64,000 bases of DNA from Modestobacter marinus (GCF_011758655.1 NZ_JAAMPA010000001.1:3224001-3288000), one strand, 5' to 3'. Counted from the stretch's first letter, positions 35,537-44,220 are shown. A program made the numbers and translations. Notes: generated by a model from the sequence alone, not told the origin.

Positions 35537-36787
35537 ATGACCCGCGACTGGCCGCCGCCCTCGCCGCCCGTCCGCGACCTGTTCCGGCGCGGTGCCGAGC
35601 TGGCCCTGGACCCGCGGGCGGACTGGGTGACTGAGCTGCACACCGCGGCCCTGAGCGGTGCCGGGATGCGGCCGGTCGCGGAGGACCCGGTGCTCGCCGA
35701 GGGCGCCCGGCGGGCGAACCTGGCCAACCTGCTGCACTGGATCGCGTCGAACGTGCAGCGCCCGGGGGAGCGGGTGCCGGTGGCCCTCGGCCCGGAGGTG
35801 CTGGAGGGGGCCCGGGACCTGGTCCGCCGCGGGCTGGACCACGTCGGCCTGGACGCCTACCGGACCGCCCAGGGGGTGGCGTGGCGGCGCTGGATGGAGA
35901 TCTGCTTCGACCTCACCTCCGACCCCGCCGAGCTGCGCGAGCTGCTGGACGTCTCGGCGCGGTCGATCACCTCCTTCATCGACGACACGGTCGCCGCGGT
36001 GTCCCAGCGGATGGCGGCCGAGCGCGCCGAGCTGACCCGTGGCGCCCACGCGGAGCGGCGCGCCACCGTCTCGCTGCTGCTGGAGGGCGCGCCGCTGGGC
36101 CGGGCCCGGGCCGAGGTGCAGCTGGGCTACGTGCTCACCGGGCCGCACACCGCCGTCATCGTCTGGAGCAGCGGCCGGGGCGGTCCGGCGCAGCTGGAGG
36201 CGGCGGCGGAGGCGACCATGCGGGCCAGCGGCGCCTCCCGGCGGCTGACCGTCGTGGCCGGCGCGGGCGCCCTGTGGGTGTGGCTGCCGGTCAGCCGGGC
36301 ACCCGAGCCGGAGGCGCTGGCCGAGGGGCTGGCCGGGGCGCCCGACGTCCGGGTGGCCGTGGGCCGCCCGGGCACCGACGTGGAGGGCTTCCGGCGCAGC
36401 CACCTGGACGCGGCGACCACCCAGCAGATGCTGGCCCGGCTGACCTCGCCCCAGCAGGTCGCCCGCTTCGCCGACGTGCAGCTGGTCGCGCTGCTGACCA
36501 GCGAGCCCACCCGGGTCGAGGAGTTCCTCACCGACACCCTCGGCGATCTGCGCGGTGCCGACGCCGAGGTCCGGGACACGGTGCTCGGCTACGTGCGGGA
36601 GCTGGGCAACGCCTCCCGGACGGCGGCGCGGCTGTTCACCCACCGCAACACCGTGCTGCGCCGGCTGGCCCGCGCCGACGAGCTGCTCCCGCGCCCGCTG
36701 GCCGAGGACCCGGTGGCGGTCGCCGCCGCCCTGGAGGTGCTGCGCTGGCGTGGCCCGGCGCCGGCGGCGGAGCGCGTCCGCCGCTGA
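35537..36787 (+). CDS. PucR/CdaR-type transcriptional regulator, divergent from the BVMO operon
   Basis: A 416-residue regulator. The first 280 residues hold a GAF-like/PucR central region with no catalytic motif. The C-terminal HTH_30 is clear at about 355-400: LGDLRGADAEVRDTVLGYVRELGNASRTAARLF-type text, with the turn THRNTVLRRLARADELL. Such proteins usually activate neighbouring catabolic operons in response to a pathway compound. It lies 108 bp from the monooxygenase operon on the opposite strand, so that operon is the likely target. ATG 35537 has AGGA eight bases upstream. Confidence 0.88.
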   Translation: MTRDWPPPSPPVRDLFRRGAELALDPRADWVTELHTAALSGAGMRPVAEDPVLAEGARRANLANLLHWIASNVQRPGERVPVALGPEVLEGARDLVRRGLDHVGLDAYRTAQGVAWRRWMEICFDLTSDPAELRELLDVSARSITSFIDDTVAAVSQRMAAERAELTRGAHAERRATVSLLLEGAPLGRARAEVQLGYVLTGPHTAVIVWSSGRGGPAQLEAAAEATMRASGASRRLTVVAGAGALWVWLPVSRAPEPEALAEGLAGAPDVRVAVGRPGTDVEGFRRSHLDAATTQQMLARLTSPQQVARFADVQLVALLTSEPTRVEEFLTDTLGDLRGADAEVRDTVLGYVRELGNASRTAARLFTHRNTVLRRLARADELLPRPLAEDPVAVAAALEVLRWRGPAPAAERVRR

Positions 36788-36818
36788 CCGGCGGAGCACC
36801 GCGCCGGGCGCGCGCCGG

Positions 36819-37214
36819 TCAGGGAGTGCGCGTGCGGGTCGACCACCACGCCCAGGCCACCAGCACCGGCTGGCCGAGCAGCCGCAGCGCGCGCTTGGTG
36901 TCGGTGTCCAGGCCGAAGGCGTCGCGGTGCTGGGTGTACTGGGCGATGTTGCCCGGCGCGATCGCGGTGAAGAAGGCCGCGGCCAGCGCGCCGATCCGGC
37001 GCTGCTCGCGCGGCAGGCCGACCAGGATCGCGCCGAGACCGACCTCCACCACGCCGGACATCAGCACGACGTCGTCCACGTCCAGCGGCACCCACGGCGG
37101 CACCTGGGCGCGGAACTCCTCCCGCGCGAACGTCAGGTGGCTGGTGCCGGCGAACACCAGCGTGCTCCCCAGGGCGATGCGGGCGATCGAGCGCAGGCGG
37201 GTCTGGTCGGGCAC
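36819..37214 (-). CDS. DoxX-like membrane protein
   Basis: A 131-residue protein with four predicted helices (about 8-26, 45-66, 72-92, 108-125). The pattern LGSTLVFAGTSHLTFAREEF near the N-terminus and VVEVGLGAILVGLP in the second helix match the DoxX family. Members take part in redox or membrane functions that are poorly defined. The GTG at 37214 is preceded by GGAGGACCC. It ends 31 bp from the convergent PucR gene and is divergent from the ABC transporter operon. Confidence 0.82.
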   Translation of the reverse strand: MPDQTRLRSIARIALGSTLVFAGTSHLTFAREEFRAQVPPWVPLDVDDVVLMSGVVEVGLGAILVGLPREQRRIGALAAAFFTAIAPGNIAQYTQHRDAFGLDTDTKRALRLLGQPVLVAWAWWSTRTRTP

Positions 37215-37330
37215 GGGTCCTCCACGGATCTGGTCGGGACGGCGGGCGCGAGGATGCGGCGTTCCCGACGGGTCGGTCCGGTGCTTCCCCTCCCGGGGGC
37301 GCGACCGAAACCCGGGTCCGGCCGAGGCTC

Positions 37331-37350
37331 TTGACCTTGACGCAGCGTCA
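37331..37350 (+). promoter_or_regulatory. MerR-type promoter/operator of the ABC transporter operon
   Basis: TTGACC (37331-37336) is followed by the perfect palindrome TGACGC-A-GCGTCA (37338-37350). Such a dyad just after the -35 within a long spacer is the signature of MerR-family promoters. The cognate merR gene is the third gene of the operon downstream. The ABC ATPase starts at 37369, so the transcript would be leaderless or nearly so. Confidence 0.75.
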
Positions 37351-37368
37351 GGGCACGACGCTGCCGCC

Positions 37369-38145
37369 ATGACCACGACACCAGCCATCGAGATCGCCGG
37401 GCTGACCAAGTCCTACGGCGACTCCACCGTGCTCGCGGGCGTCGACCTGACCGTCCCCGCCGGCACCGTCCTCGCCCTGCTCGGCAGCAACGGCGCGGGC
37501 AAGACCACCACGGTGCGCATCCTGTGCACCCTGCTCCGGGCCGACGGCGGCACGGCCACCGTCAACGGGTTCGACGTCGCCACCCAGCCCGCGCAGGTGC
37601 GCGGCTCGATCAGCCTCACCGGGCAGTTCGCCGCCGTCGACCAGCTGCTCACCGGCAGGGAGAACCTCGTCCTGGTCGCCCAGCTGCGGCACCTGACCGA
37701 GCCGGGCCGGGTCGCCGACGACCTGCTCGCCCGGTTCGACCTGAGCGACGCCGCCGGACGCCGGGTGTCGACGTGGTCGGGCGGCATGCGGCGCCGCCTG
37801 GACATCGCGATGAGCCTCATCGGCGACCCGCCGGTGCTCTTCCTCGACGAGCCGACGACGGGGCTGGACCCGCAGTCCCGGCTGGAGGTGTGGGCGACCG
37901 TGCGGGAGCTGGCCGGCCGCGGCACCACGGTGCTGCTCACCACCCAGTACCTCGACGAGGCCGAGCACCTCGCCGACCGGATCGCCGTGCTGCACCAGGG
38001 CCGGATCATCGCCGAGGGCAGCCTCGCCGAGCTCCGGCAGCTGCTCCCGCCGGCCACCGTCGAGTACGTGGAGAAGCAGCCGTCCCTGGAGGACGTCTTC
38101 CTGGCGATCGTCGGCGGCGGCCCGCAGGAGGAGACGCAGCGATGA
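37369..38145 (+). CDS. ABC transporter ATPase (DrrA-like exporter)
   Basis: A 258-residue nucleotide-binding subunit of an ABC-2-type exporter. Walker A GSNGAGKTT (39-47), signature WSGGMRRRLD, Walker B VLFLDEPTTGLD and the H-loop in LLTTQYLDEAEHL are complete. The C-terminal extension is shorter than in DrrA but has the PSLEDVFLAI motif. It couples with the next gene's permease, which overlaps by 4 bp (ATGA). Likely role: export of a lipophilic compound or antibiotic. Expression is expected to be MerR-controlled through the 37331-37350 dyad. Confidence 0.93.
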   Translation: MTTTPAIEIAGLTKSYGDSTVLAGVDLTVPAGTVLALLGSNGAGKTTTVRILCTLLRADGGTATVNGFDVATQPAQVRGSISLTGQFAAVDQLLTGRENLVLVAQLRHLTEPGRVADDLLARFDLSDAAGRRVSTWSGGMRRRLDIAMSLIGDPPVLFLDEPTTGLDPQSRLEVWATVRELAGRGTTVLLTTQYLDEAEHLADRIAVLHQGRIIAEGSLAELRQLLPPATVEYVEKQPSLEDVFLAIVGGGPQEETQR

Positions 38146-38906
38146 CCACCACCTACGTCGTCCGCGACACCACGACGATGCTCAAGCGGTCGCTGCGGCA
38201 CGTCCTGCGCAGCCCGGACACGATCATCACCACGGCGGTCACGCCGATCACCATGCTGCTGCTGTTCGTCTACGTCTTCGGCAGCGCGATCGAGGTCGGC
38301 GCCGGGGACTACGTCGACTACCTGCTGCCCGGGATCCTGCTCATCACCATCGCCTCCGGGATCGCCTACACCGCCTTCCGGCTCTTCACCGACGTCTCCA
38401 GCGGCATCGTCGAGCGGTTCCAGTCGATGCCCATCGCCCGGTCTGCGGTGCTCTGGGGCCACGTGCTGACCTCGGTGGTGGCGAACCTGGTCTCCCTGGT
38501 CCTCGTCGTGCTCGTCGCCGTGGCGATGGGGTTCCGCACCGGCGCCGGGCCGCTCGCCTGGCTCGCCGTCCTCGGGATCCTGGTGCTGTTCACGCTGGCG
38601 CTCACCTGGCTGGCGGTGATCCCCGGGCTGACCGCGACGTCCCTCGACGGGGTGAGCGGGTTCTCCTACCCGCTGGTCTTCCTGCCGTTCATCAGCTCGG
38701 CGTTCGTGCCGACGGCGGGCATGCCCGGCCCGGTGCGCTGGTTCGCCGAGCACCAGCCGGTCACCCCGATCGTCAACACCCTGCGTGCGCTGTTCGCCGA
38801 GCAGCCCGTGGGCGACGACGGGTGGGTCGCGGTCGCCTGGTGCGTCGCTCTCCTCCTGGTGGCCTACGCGCTCGCGGTGCGCACCTACCGGCGGAAGATC
38901 GGCTGA
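38142..38906 (+). CDS. ABC-2 transporter permease (DrrB-like)
   Basis: A 254-residue membrane protein with six predicted helices. ABC-2 features: an N-terminal cytoplasmic segment (RSLRHVLRSPDTII), then LLPGILLITIASGI, RFQSMPIARSAVLWGHVL (the conserved cytosolic loop) and FLPFISSAFVPTAGMPG. It pairs with the preceding ATPase; both starts and stops overlap. The merR gene follows 25 bp on, completing a three-gene operon. Confidence 0.92.
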   Translation: MTTTYVVRDTTTMLKRSLRHVLRSPDTIITTAVTPITMLLLFVYVFGSAIEVGAGDYVDYLLPGILLITIASGIAYTAFRLFTDVSSGIVERFQSMPIARSAVLWGHVLTSVVANLVSLVLVVLVAVAMGFRTGAGPLAWLAVLGILVLFTLALTWLAVIPGLTATSLDGVSGFSYPLVFLPFISSAFVPTAGMPGPVRWFAEHQPVTPIVNTLRALFAEQPVGDDGWVAVAWCVALLLVAYALAVRTYRRKIG

Positions 38907-38931
38907 CGACGACGAGGGAGGGGGCTCACCC

Positions 38932-39702
38932 GTGCTGACCATCAGCCAGCTCGCGTCCTACGCCGGGGTGACGGTGCGCGCCGTCCGGCACTACCACGCC
39001 ACGGGCCTGCTGCCCGAGCCCGAGCGGGACTCCTCCGGGTACCGGCGCTACGACGCGGCGGCCGTCGTGGAGCTCATCCGGATCCGGACCCTGGCCGAGG
39101 CGGGGGTGCCGCTGGCGCGGGTCAGCGAGCTGCTGACGGCCGGCGAGGAGGAGTTCGCGGCGGCGGTCGAGGCGGTCGACCGCCGCCTGCGCGCCGAGAT
39201 CCGCGACCGCCAGCGGCACCGCACCCGGATCGCGCAGCTCACCGCGGGGGAGCGCCTGGTGCTCCCGCCGGTGGCCGTCGCCTACCTCGACCGCATGCGC
39301 GAGCTGGGCTTCCCCGAGCGGCTGATCCGGATCGAGCGGGACAGCTGGATCCTGATCGCGGCCCGGGTGCCCGAGCAGGTCGAGCCGATGATGGCGATCA
39401 AGCACGCGCAGCTCGAGGACCCGACGCTGCGCCGGCTCTACCTGGACGTCGGGGAGCTGGCCGACTGCGGGCCCGACGACCCGCGGCTGCCGGAGCTCGC
39501 CGACCGGGTGGAGGCGTTCCTCGCGCAGGCGACCACGGTGTCCGCCGGTGCTGAGGAGCAGCCGATCAGCGAGGACCTCGTCGCGCTGCTGGACGCGGCG
39601 TTCGTGCAGTCCTTCCCGTGGGCGTCGCGGCTGCTGCAGATCCTGGAGCGGCGCGGCTACACCGGCTGGACGAACATCCGGCGCACCTGCCCGACCGTCT
39701 GA
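38932..39702 (+). CDS. MerR-family transcriptional regulator of the ABC exporter operon
   Basis: A 256-residue regulator. The HTH reads MLTISQLASYAGVTVRAVRHYHATGLLPEPERDSSGYRRY, a textbook MerR N-terminus, with a dimer helix (about 90-115). The C-terminal domain, about 130-250, is long and hydrophobic and fits a ligand-binding drug sensor of the TipAS or related sort, although it lacks metal cysteines. GTG 38932 has GGAGGGGG upstream. It is co-transcribed with the ABC genes and probably activates its own operon through the TGACGCAGCGTCA dyad. Confidence 0.92.
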   Translation: MLTISQLASYAGVTVRAVRHYHATGLLPEPERDSSGYRRYDAAAVVELIRIRTLAEAGVPLARVSELLTAGEEEFAAAVEAVDRRLRAEIRDRQRHRTRIAQLTAGERLVLPPVAVAYLDRMRELGFPERLIRIERDSWILIAARVPEQVEPMMAIKHAQLEDPTLRRLYLDVGELADCGPDDPRLPELADRVEAFLAQATTVSAGAEEQPISEDLVALLDAAFVQSFPWASRLLQILERRGYTGWTNIRRTCPTV

Positions 39703-39706
39703 CCGT

Positions 39707-39720
39707 CCTCCGTTCGGAGG
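39707..39720 (+). terminator. Hairpin after merR (first of two)
   Basis: CCTCCG-TT-CGGAGG is a 6-bp perfect stem, 4 bp after the merR stop. Confidence 0.55.
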
Positions 39721-39749
39721 CTCGCTCCGCTGGCCGGTGGACCTCCTCG

Positions 39750-39765
39750 CGCCGCTGACGCGGCG
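39750..39765 (-). terminator. Hairpin between convergent merR and tetR genes (second)
   Basis: CGCCGC-TGAC-GCGGCG is a 6-bp perfect stem, 27 bp before the convergent tetR stop. The two hairpins together can insulate both transcripts. Confidence 0.5.
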
Positions 39766-39792
39766 GAGCATCCCGACCCCTGGTCCCGTCCG

Positions 39793-40452
39793 TCAGAGCA
39801 CCGGCGCCGCCCGCGGGTCGATCAGGCTCACGGGGGCGCCGTGCCGGTGCGTGACCGGAGCCGACAGCATCCCGGCGATCGCATCGGACAGGAAGTCGCC
39901 GACCGCCTGCCAGGCGGGGTCCGTGCCGTCCCGCGCCGCCTGGGTCTCGACGTCCGCGCACGACGCCGAGACGATGCGGGTCATCAGCCGGGTCCGCCCG
40001 ATGACCACGTCCCCGTCGAGGTGGCCGAGCCGCGTGACCACGGAGTGCGCGATGGCGGAGGCCGACTGCGCCAGGCCTGCGGACTCGCGGAGCAGGGTCG
40101 CGGTCGTGGGGTCGTGCAGTGCCTGGGCGAGGAAGCGTGCGCGGCTGGTGGGCTGGGGCAGGTCGGCCAGTGCGTCGGTGAACGGGACCACCAGGCTGCG
40201 GACGTCGCCCAGGACGGAGTCGGAGCGCGCGAACATGGCCTGTCGCGGCGGCTCCAGCGCGGCGAGGTGACGGGTGATCAGCGCCTGGAGCAGCCCGACC
40301 CGGCCGTCGAAGTAGTAGCGCACCGCTGAGTGGTTGGTGTTGCCGGCGGCCTCGGCGACCTTGCGGTCGGAGACCTGGGCGAGGCCGGACTCGGCGAACA
40401 GCCGCTCGGCCGCGTCCAGCAGGGCCGTGCGGGCGGCGTCGGACCGTGCCAC
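39793..40452 (-). CDS. TetR-family regulator of the duplicated YhgE-like gene
   Basis: A 219-residue repressor. The HTH region reads ARTALLDAAERLFAESGL, then VAEAAGNTNHSAVRYYF with helix 3 binding DNA. The C-terminal domain is a long all-helical ligand domain. GTG 40452 is chosen because GGGGAGAC precedes it; a TTG at 40497 would add 15 residues without a better site. It faces the large membrane protein gene, and the gap contains two overlapping perfect palindromes. It therefore likely represses both, responding to a lipophilic compound handled by the membrane protein. Confidence 0.87.
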   Translation of the reverse strand: MARSDAARTALLDAAERLFAESGLAQVSDRKVAEAAGNTNHSAVRYYFDGRVGLLQALITRHLAALEPPRQAMFARSDSVLGDVRSLVVPFTDALADLPQPTSRARFLAQALHDPTTATLLRESAGLAQSASAIAHSVVTRLGHLDGDVVIGRTRLMTRIVSASCADVETQAARDGTDPAWQAVGDFLSDAIAGMLSAPVTHRHGAPVSLIDPRAAPVL

Positions 40453-40510
40453 CAGAGCGTCTCCCCGTCGATCGTCGTCCGATGTGATGCGCGTCAAGCT
40501 AGCTGGTCGC

Positions 40511-40534
40511 TGACTTTATAAGTCACTTGACTTA
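40511..40534. promoter_or_regulatory. Two overlapping palindromes, TetR operator
   Basis: TGACTT-TAT-AAGTCA (40511-40525) and TAAGTCA-CT-TGACTTA (40519-40534) are both perfect and share the AAGTCA half-site. Three half-sites of one consensus lie within 24 bp, a layout fit for two TetR dimers. On the minus strand TATAAA (40515-40520) could be the -10 of tetR. Confidence 0.75.
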
Positions 40535-40638
40535 CATTCAGGTCGTCTCACTTCCGGGCGCACGCGCCCTGGCTCCGCCGGCGCAGCCGGGGCCGATCCG
40601 CGTCCGATGCTCGCCCCGCCCTCACCTGGAGCACTCGC

Positions 40639-42846
40639 ATGGAGCCCGTCGCCGCGTCCACCGCAGCCGGTACCGCCACCTCCACCGCAGCCGGTCCCCC
40701 TGTGGCCGGTGCACCCATCGAGGACCGGAAGACCCGCATCGCGCGCTACGTCTTCCTCTTCCTCATCCCCTTCCTCATGGTCACGATGATGTACGCGACG
40801 TACGTCGGCACCATGCACGCGCCGCACCCGCGGGACATGCCGGTCGCCGTGGTCGGGATCGGTGCGGAGGCCGAGGCGGTCGTCGACTCGCTCGCCGCCG
40901 TGCCGGACGACGTCGTGGACCCGCGTCCGGTCGGGTCGGCGGCCGAGGCGGTCGCGCTGCTCGAGAGCCGTGAGGTCGTCGGCGCGCTGGCGGTCCCGGA
41001 GCAGGGGACCGACGCGGCGACCCTCTACACCGCGAGCGCGGCCGGGCCCTCGCAGGCCACGACCGTGCAGCAGTTGCTCGCACCGATCGCCGTGCAGCAG
41101 GGCTGGACCATCGAGTCCGAGGACGTCGCCCCGCTGGACCCGGGTGACTCGTCGGGCACGGCGGTGCTGTTCGCCGCGATGGGCATGATGCTGGCCGGGT
41201 ACGTGCCGCTCAGCGTGGTCCTGCTGGGCCTGCCGCACCTGCTGGCGGTGCGGCGGTTCGTGCCGGTCCTGCTCGGCTGGGCCGCCGGGACCAGCGCGCT
41301 GATCTGGCTGATCCTGGGGCCGGTCGTCGGTGCCGTGGACGGGCACTTCCTCGGCTTCCTCGGCGTCGGCATGCTGGCCGTCGGCGCGGTCGGGGCGGCC
41401 CAGCTGCTGTTCACCAAGCTGATGGGGCCTCTCGCCGTCCTCATCGGCATGCTCCTCTACGTCGTGCTGGGCATGCCGGCCTCCGGTCTGGCGCTGTCGG
41501 TCGACGTCATGCCGGGCTTCTTCTCCTTCCTGCACGGGGTGCTGCCGCTCCCGGCCGCGGGGGAGGCGCTGCGGTCGCTGGTGTACTTCGACGGCGACGG
41601 GCTCGGCAGGCACCTGCTCACGCTCGCCCTCTGGCTGGTGGTCGCGCTGGGGCTGTCCCTGCTGAAGGAGCGGAAGAGCGGGCTGGCGGTGCCGGGCGCC
41701 CCGCCGGTCAGCGGCCCGGACGCGCCGCTGCCGGCCCTGGCCGGCGGCCCGGTGCGGTCGCTGCGCGTCCGCTACGCCGCCGCAGTGGCGTTCCCGCTGT
41801 CCATCCTGGTCATGGTGGTGGGCCTGATGAGCTTCGCGATGCACGAGCCGACGGTGCGCGACCTCCCGGTCGCCGTGGTCGGCGCGACGGAGGAGCAGGC
41901 CGCGCAGGTCGCCGACGGTCTGCAGTCGAACCTGGGGTCCATGGTCGACGTCCAGGTGGCCGGCTCGGTGGACGCCGCGACGGACGCCGTCGTCGAGGGT
42001 GAGGTCGTCGCCGCCTACGTGCTCCCCGCCGGCCCGGGGGAGGAGGCCGTCCTCTACACCTCGGCGGGAGCCGGCGTCAGCCAGCAGAGCGTGGTCCGCG
42101 CGGTGTTCGGCCAGGTCGCCGCCGGGCAGCAGGTGCCGCTCACCGAGACCGACCTGACCCCGCTCACCGACTCCGACACCATGGGCAGCAACAGCATGTA
42201 CGTCGGCATGTCGTGGATCATGGCCGGCTTCCTCATCATGGCCGTCTTCCGCGGCGGCGCACCTGAGCTGCGCCGGACGCGGCAGTTCCTCCCGCACCTC
42301 GCCGGTTGGTCGATCGGGATGGCGCTCTGGCTGTGGCTGCTCTACGACGTGATCATCGGGGCGGTCAACGGGAACGCCTGGCAGATGATCGGTTTCGGGG
42401 CGGCGACGATCTTCGCCATGGCGGCCGTGACCGGCGTCCTCACCCGCACCCTGGGACTGGCCGCGATCGTGCCGGTGATGGTGGTGCTGATGCTCGCCGG
42501 TGTCCCCGCCTCGGGCGGTGGCCTCTCGCTGTACATGGTCCCCGAGCTCTTCCGCGGCCTGTCGGACGTGCTGCCCCTGCCGGCGGCGGTGGACGCGGCG
42601 AGGTCGCTGGTCTACTTCGACGGCGCCGGGGTCGGCCGGGACCTCCTGGTCATCGCGATCTGGGGTGGCGCCGGTCTGCTGCTGAACCTCGTCGTGGACC
42701 GGTGGCTGCGGCGCCGGGAGGACGGCACCGGCCTCCCCGGTCCGGACGGCCGCCCCTCGCCTCCCGGTGCGGCGGACGAGGACCCCGACCGGGGCGACGC
42801 CGACCGCGACGACGCCGACCGGCTGGAAGGTGCCGGGGCGCGGTGA
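40639..42846 (+). CDS. Tandemly duplicated YhgE/ABC-2-like membrane protein
   Basis: A 735-residue protein in two copies of the same unit, about 36-345 and 378-690. Each has a first helix, an extracytoplasmic domain opening with LPVAVVG or MPVAVVG, an LYT-A/S-AG block, a bundle of about five helices and LPLPAA..ARSLVYFDG near the end. The unit resembles YhgE/Pip-type ABC-2 membrane proteins. The last 35 residues are acidic. ATG 40639 fits the first helix; no strong ribosome site. There is no ATPase partner. Controlled, presumably, by the divergent TetR. Efflux or cell-envelope transport is inferred. Confidence 0.8.
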   Translation: MEPVAASTAAGTATSTAAGPPVAGAPIEDRKTRIARYVFLFLIPFLMVTMMYATYVGTMHAPHPRDMPVAVVGIGAEAEAVVDSLAAVPDDVVDPRPVGSAAEAVALLESREVVGALAVPEQGTDAATLYTASAAGPSQATTVQQLLAPIAVQQGWTIESEDVAPLDPGDSSGTAVLFAAMGMMLAGYVPLSVVLLGLPHLLAVRRFVPVLLGWAAGTSALIWLILGPVVGAVDGHFLGFLGVGMLAVGAVGAAQLLFTKLMGPLAVLIGMLLYVVLGMPASGLALSVDVMPGFFSFLHGVLPLPAAGEALRSLVYFDGDGLGRHLLTLALWLVVALGLSLLKERKSGLAVPGAPPVSGPDAPLPALAGGPVRSLRVRYAAAVAFPLSILVMVVGLMSFAMHEPTVRDLPVAVVGATEEQAAQVADGLQSNLGSMVDVQVAGSVDAATDAVVEGEVVAAYVLPAGPGEEAVLYTSAGAGVSQQSVVRAVFGQVAAGQQVPLTETDLTPLTDSDTMGSNSMYVGMSWIMAGFLIMAVFRGGAPELRRTRQFLPHLAGWSIGMALWLWLLYDVIIGAVNGNAWQMIGFGAATIFAMAAVTGVLTRTLGLAAIVPVMVVLMLAGVPASGGGLSLYMVPELFRGLSDVLPLPAAVDAARSLVYFDGAGVGRDLLVIAIWGGAGLLLNLVVDRWLRRREDGTGLPGPDGRPSPPGAADEDPDRGDADRDDADRLEGAGAR

Positions 42847-42853
42847 GGGCGAC

Positions 42854-42882
42854 GGGCTGGACGGCGACCTGCCGTCCAGCCC
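42854..42882. terminator. Strong hairpin between the duplicated membrane protein and GtrA
   Basis: A perfect 11-bp stem (42854-42864 with 42872-42882) with a 7-base loop, 7 bp after the stop and 51 bp before the convergent GtrA stop. Confidence 0.8.
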
Positions 42883-42932
42883 GGGCCGGGTACGGGACGG
42901 GTCGGCGTTGAGCCGGCCCGGCCTCGGTGGAC

Positions 42933-43427
42933 TCAGACGCAGCGGGGGGTCCGGGCGCCGAAGGCCCAGCGCAGTGCGACGAAGCGGATCAGCCCGATGG
43001 CCCCGGTGACGACGGCGACGGTGGCGAGGTCGCCGAGGGCGCCCCTGCCGGGAGCGACCGTGGCGACCCACCCGAGGGCCGCCGAGGTCGCCACCATGCC
43101 GGCCAGCGCCAGGCCGCCCCCCTCCCACTGAGCGGTGTGCCAGCTGACCCGGCCGCCGGCCCGGAACGTGAGCCGGCGGTGGAGCTCGTTGGCGACGACC
43201 GAGGAGGCGAGCGCCCCCACCAGGTTGGCCGCCTGGGCCCCGGCGCCCGCGGTGAGCAGGAAGAGCAGGGCGTACAGGACGTTCGCCAGGCCACCGACGG
43301 CCACGAAGCGGAAGAACTGGCCACCGCCGTCGTCCCGGCTGAGCCGGCGCACCAGCCGGTCCGCAGCGCGGTGGACCGGCACGACGAGCACGCGCCCGGT
43401 CGTCCGCTGGTCGCTCGCGCTGGTCAC
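42933..43427 (-). CDS. GtrA-like membrane protein
   Basis: A 164-residue protein with four helices. The GtrA pattern is seen: FFRFVAVGGLANVLYALLF, then ANLVGALASSVVANELHRRLTF. Members flip or present polyprenyl-linked sugars in wall polysaccharide synthesis. GTG 43427 is preceded by GGACGACGG. It is followed downstream only by the convergent gene and has no glycosyltransferase partner, so its role in this genome is open. Confidence 0.87.
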   Translation of the reverse strand: MTSASDQRTTGRVLVVPVHRAADRLVRRLSRDDGGGQFFRFVAVGGLANVLYALLFLLTAGAGAQAANLVGALASSVVANELHRRLTFRAGGRVSWHTAQWEGGGLALAGMVATSAALGWVATVAPGRGALGDLATVAVVTGAIGLIRFVALRWAFGARTPRCV

Positions 43428-43557
43428 GGGGCCGTCGTCCCTCCGGCTGGACCAGCGCCGGTCGCCGGTCGAACACCACTGAGCCTGCCCGGCCCGGCGC
43501 TGCCGCACGTCGTCCTGAGGGACCGTCGTGGAGTACTGCGTCCGTGGTAGCCGGCTG

Positions 43558-44220
43558 CTACTGCGGGCTGATGCCCGCCCGGATCGCGAACGCGACCAGC
43601 TGCGCCCGATCCCGGGCCCGGACCTTGGTCATCGCCCGGTTGGCGTGCGTCTTCACGGTGAACGGGGAGAGGAAGAACCGCTCGGCGATCTCGGCGGCGT
43701 CGAGACCGGCGGCGATCGCGGCGACGACCTCGCGCTCGCGGGGCGTGAGCCCGGCGAACCGGGCGGCCATCGCCGGGTCGACGTCGACCGGGCGCTGCTG
43801 CACGACGTGCTCGACCACCGCGCTGACCGCGCTGGGGGAGAGGGCGCGGGCACCCGCGGCCACGGACAGGATCGCGTCGGTCAGCTCGGTGGGCCCGGCG
43901 CCCTTGCTGAGGAAACCGTCGGCGCCGGCCCTCAGTGCCTGCAGCACGTTCTCGTCCTGGTCGAAGGTGGTCAGCACCAGGATCCGGAGCTGCTCGGCGG
44001 GCCGGGTGAGCCGGATCCGCCGGGTGGCCTCCACCCCGTCGATGCCGGGCATCCGGATGTCCATCAGGACCACGTCGGGACGTGCCTCGTCGAGCTGCCG
44101 CAGCACGGCGAGCCCGTCCCCGGCCTCCGCCACGACCTCCAGCTTGGGATGGGCGCCGATGATGGCGCGCAGCCCGGCGCGGATCATCTCCTGGTCGTCG
44201 ACCAGCATCACCCGGGTCAC
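43558..44220 (-). CDS. NarL/LuxR-type response regulator
   Basis: A 220-residue two-component regulator. Receiver: VDDQ at 8-11, phosphoacceptor Asp54 (VLMDIRMPG), the LTTF region and Lys at about 104. The C-terminal LuxR HTH (about 155-215) reads LTPREREVVAAIAAGLDAAEIA, then SPFTVKTHANRAMTKV. It overlaps the kinase stop by 4 bp (ATGA), so kinase and regulator are one unit. Downstream is GtrA after 131 bp. Targets are not evident; the MMPL transporter upstream in the same orientation is a candidate. Confidence 0.93.
   Translation of the reverse strand: MTRVMLVDDQEMIRAGLRAIIGAHPKLEVVAEAGDGLAVLRQLDEARPDVVLMDIRMPGIDGVEATRRIRLTRPAEQLRILVLTTFDQDENVLQALRAGADGFLSKGAGPTELTDAILSVAAGARALSPSAVSAVVEHVVQQRPVDVDPAMAARFAGLTPREREVVAAIAAGLDAAEIAERFFLSPFTVKTHANRAMTKVRARDRAQLVAFAIRAGISPQ

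Noticed and set aside
40516-43479. A 987-residue open frame on the minus strand opposite the duplicated membrane protein
   Set aside because: It mirrors the plus-strand coding frame, is full of His/Arg/Gly/Gln runs and crosses several gene ends.
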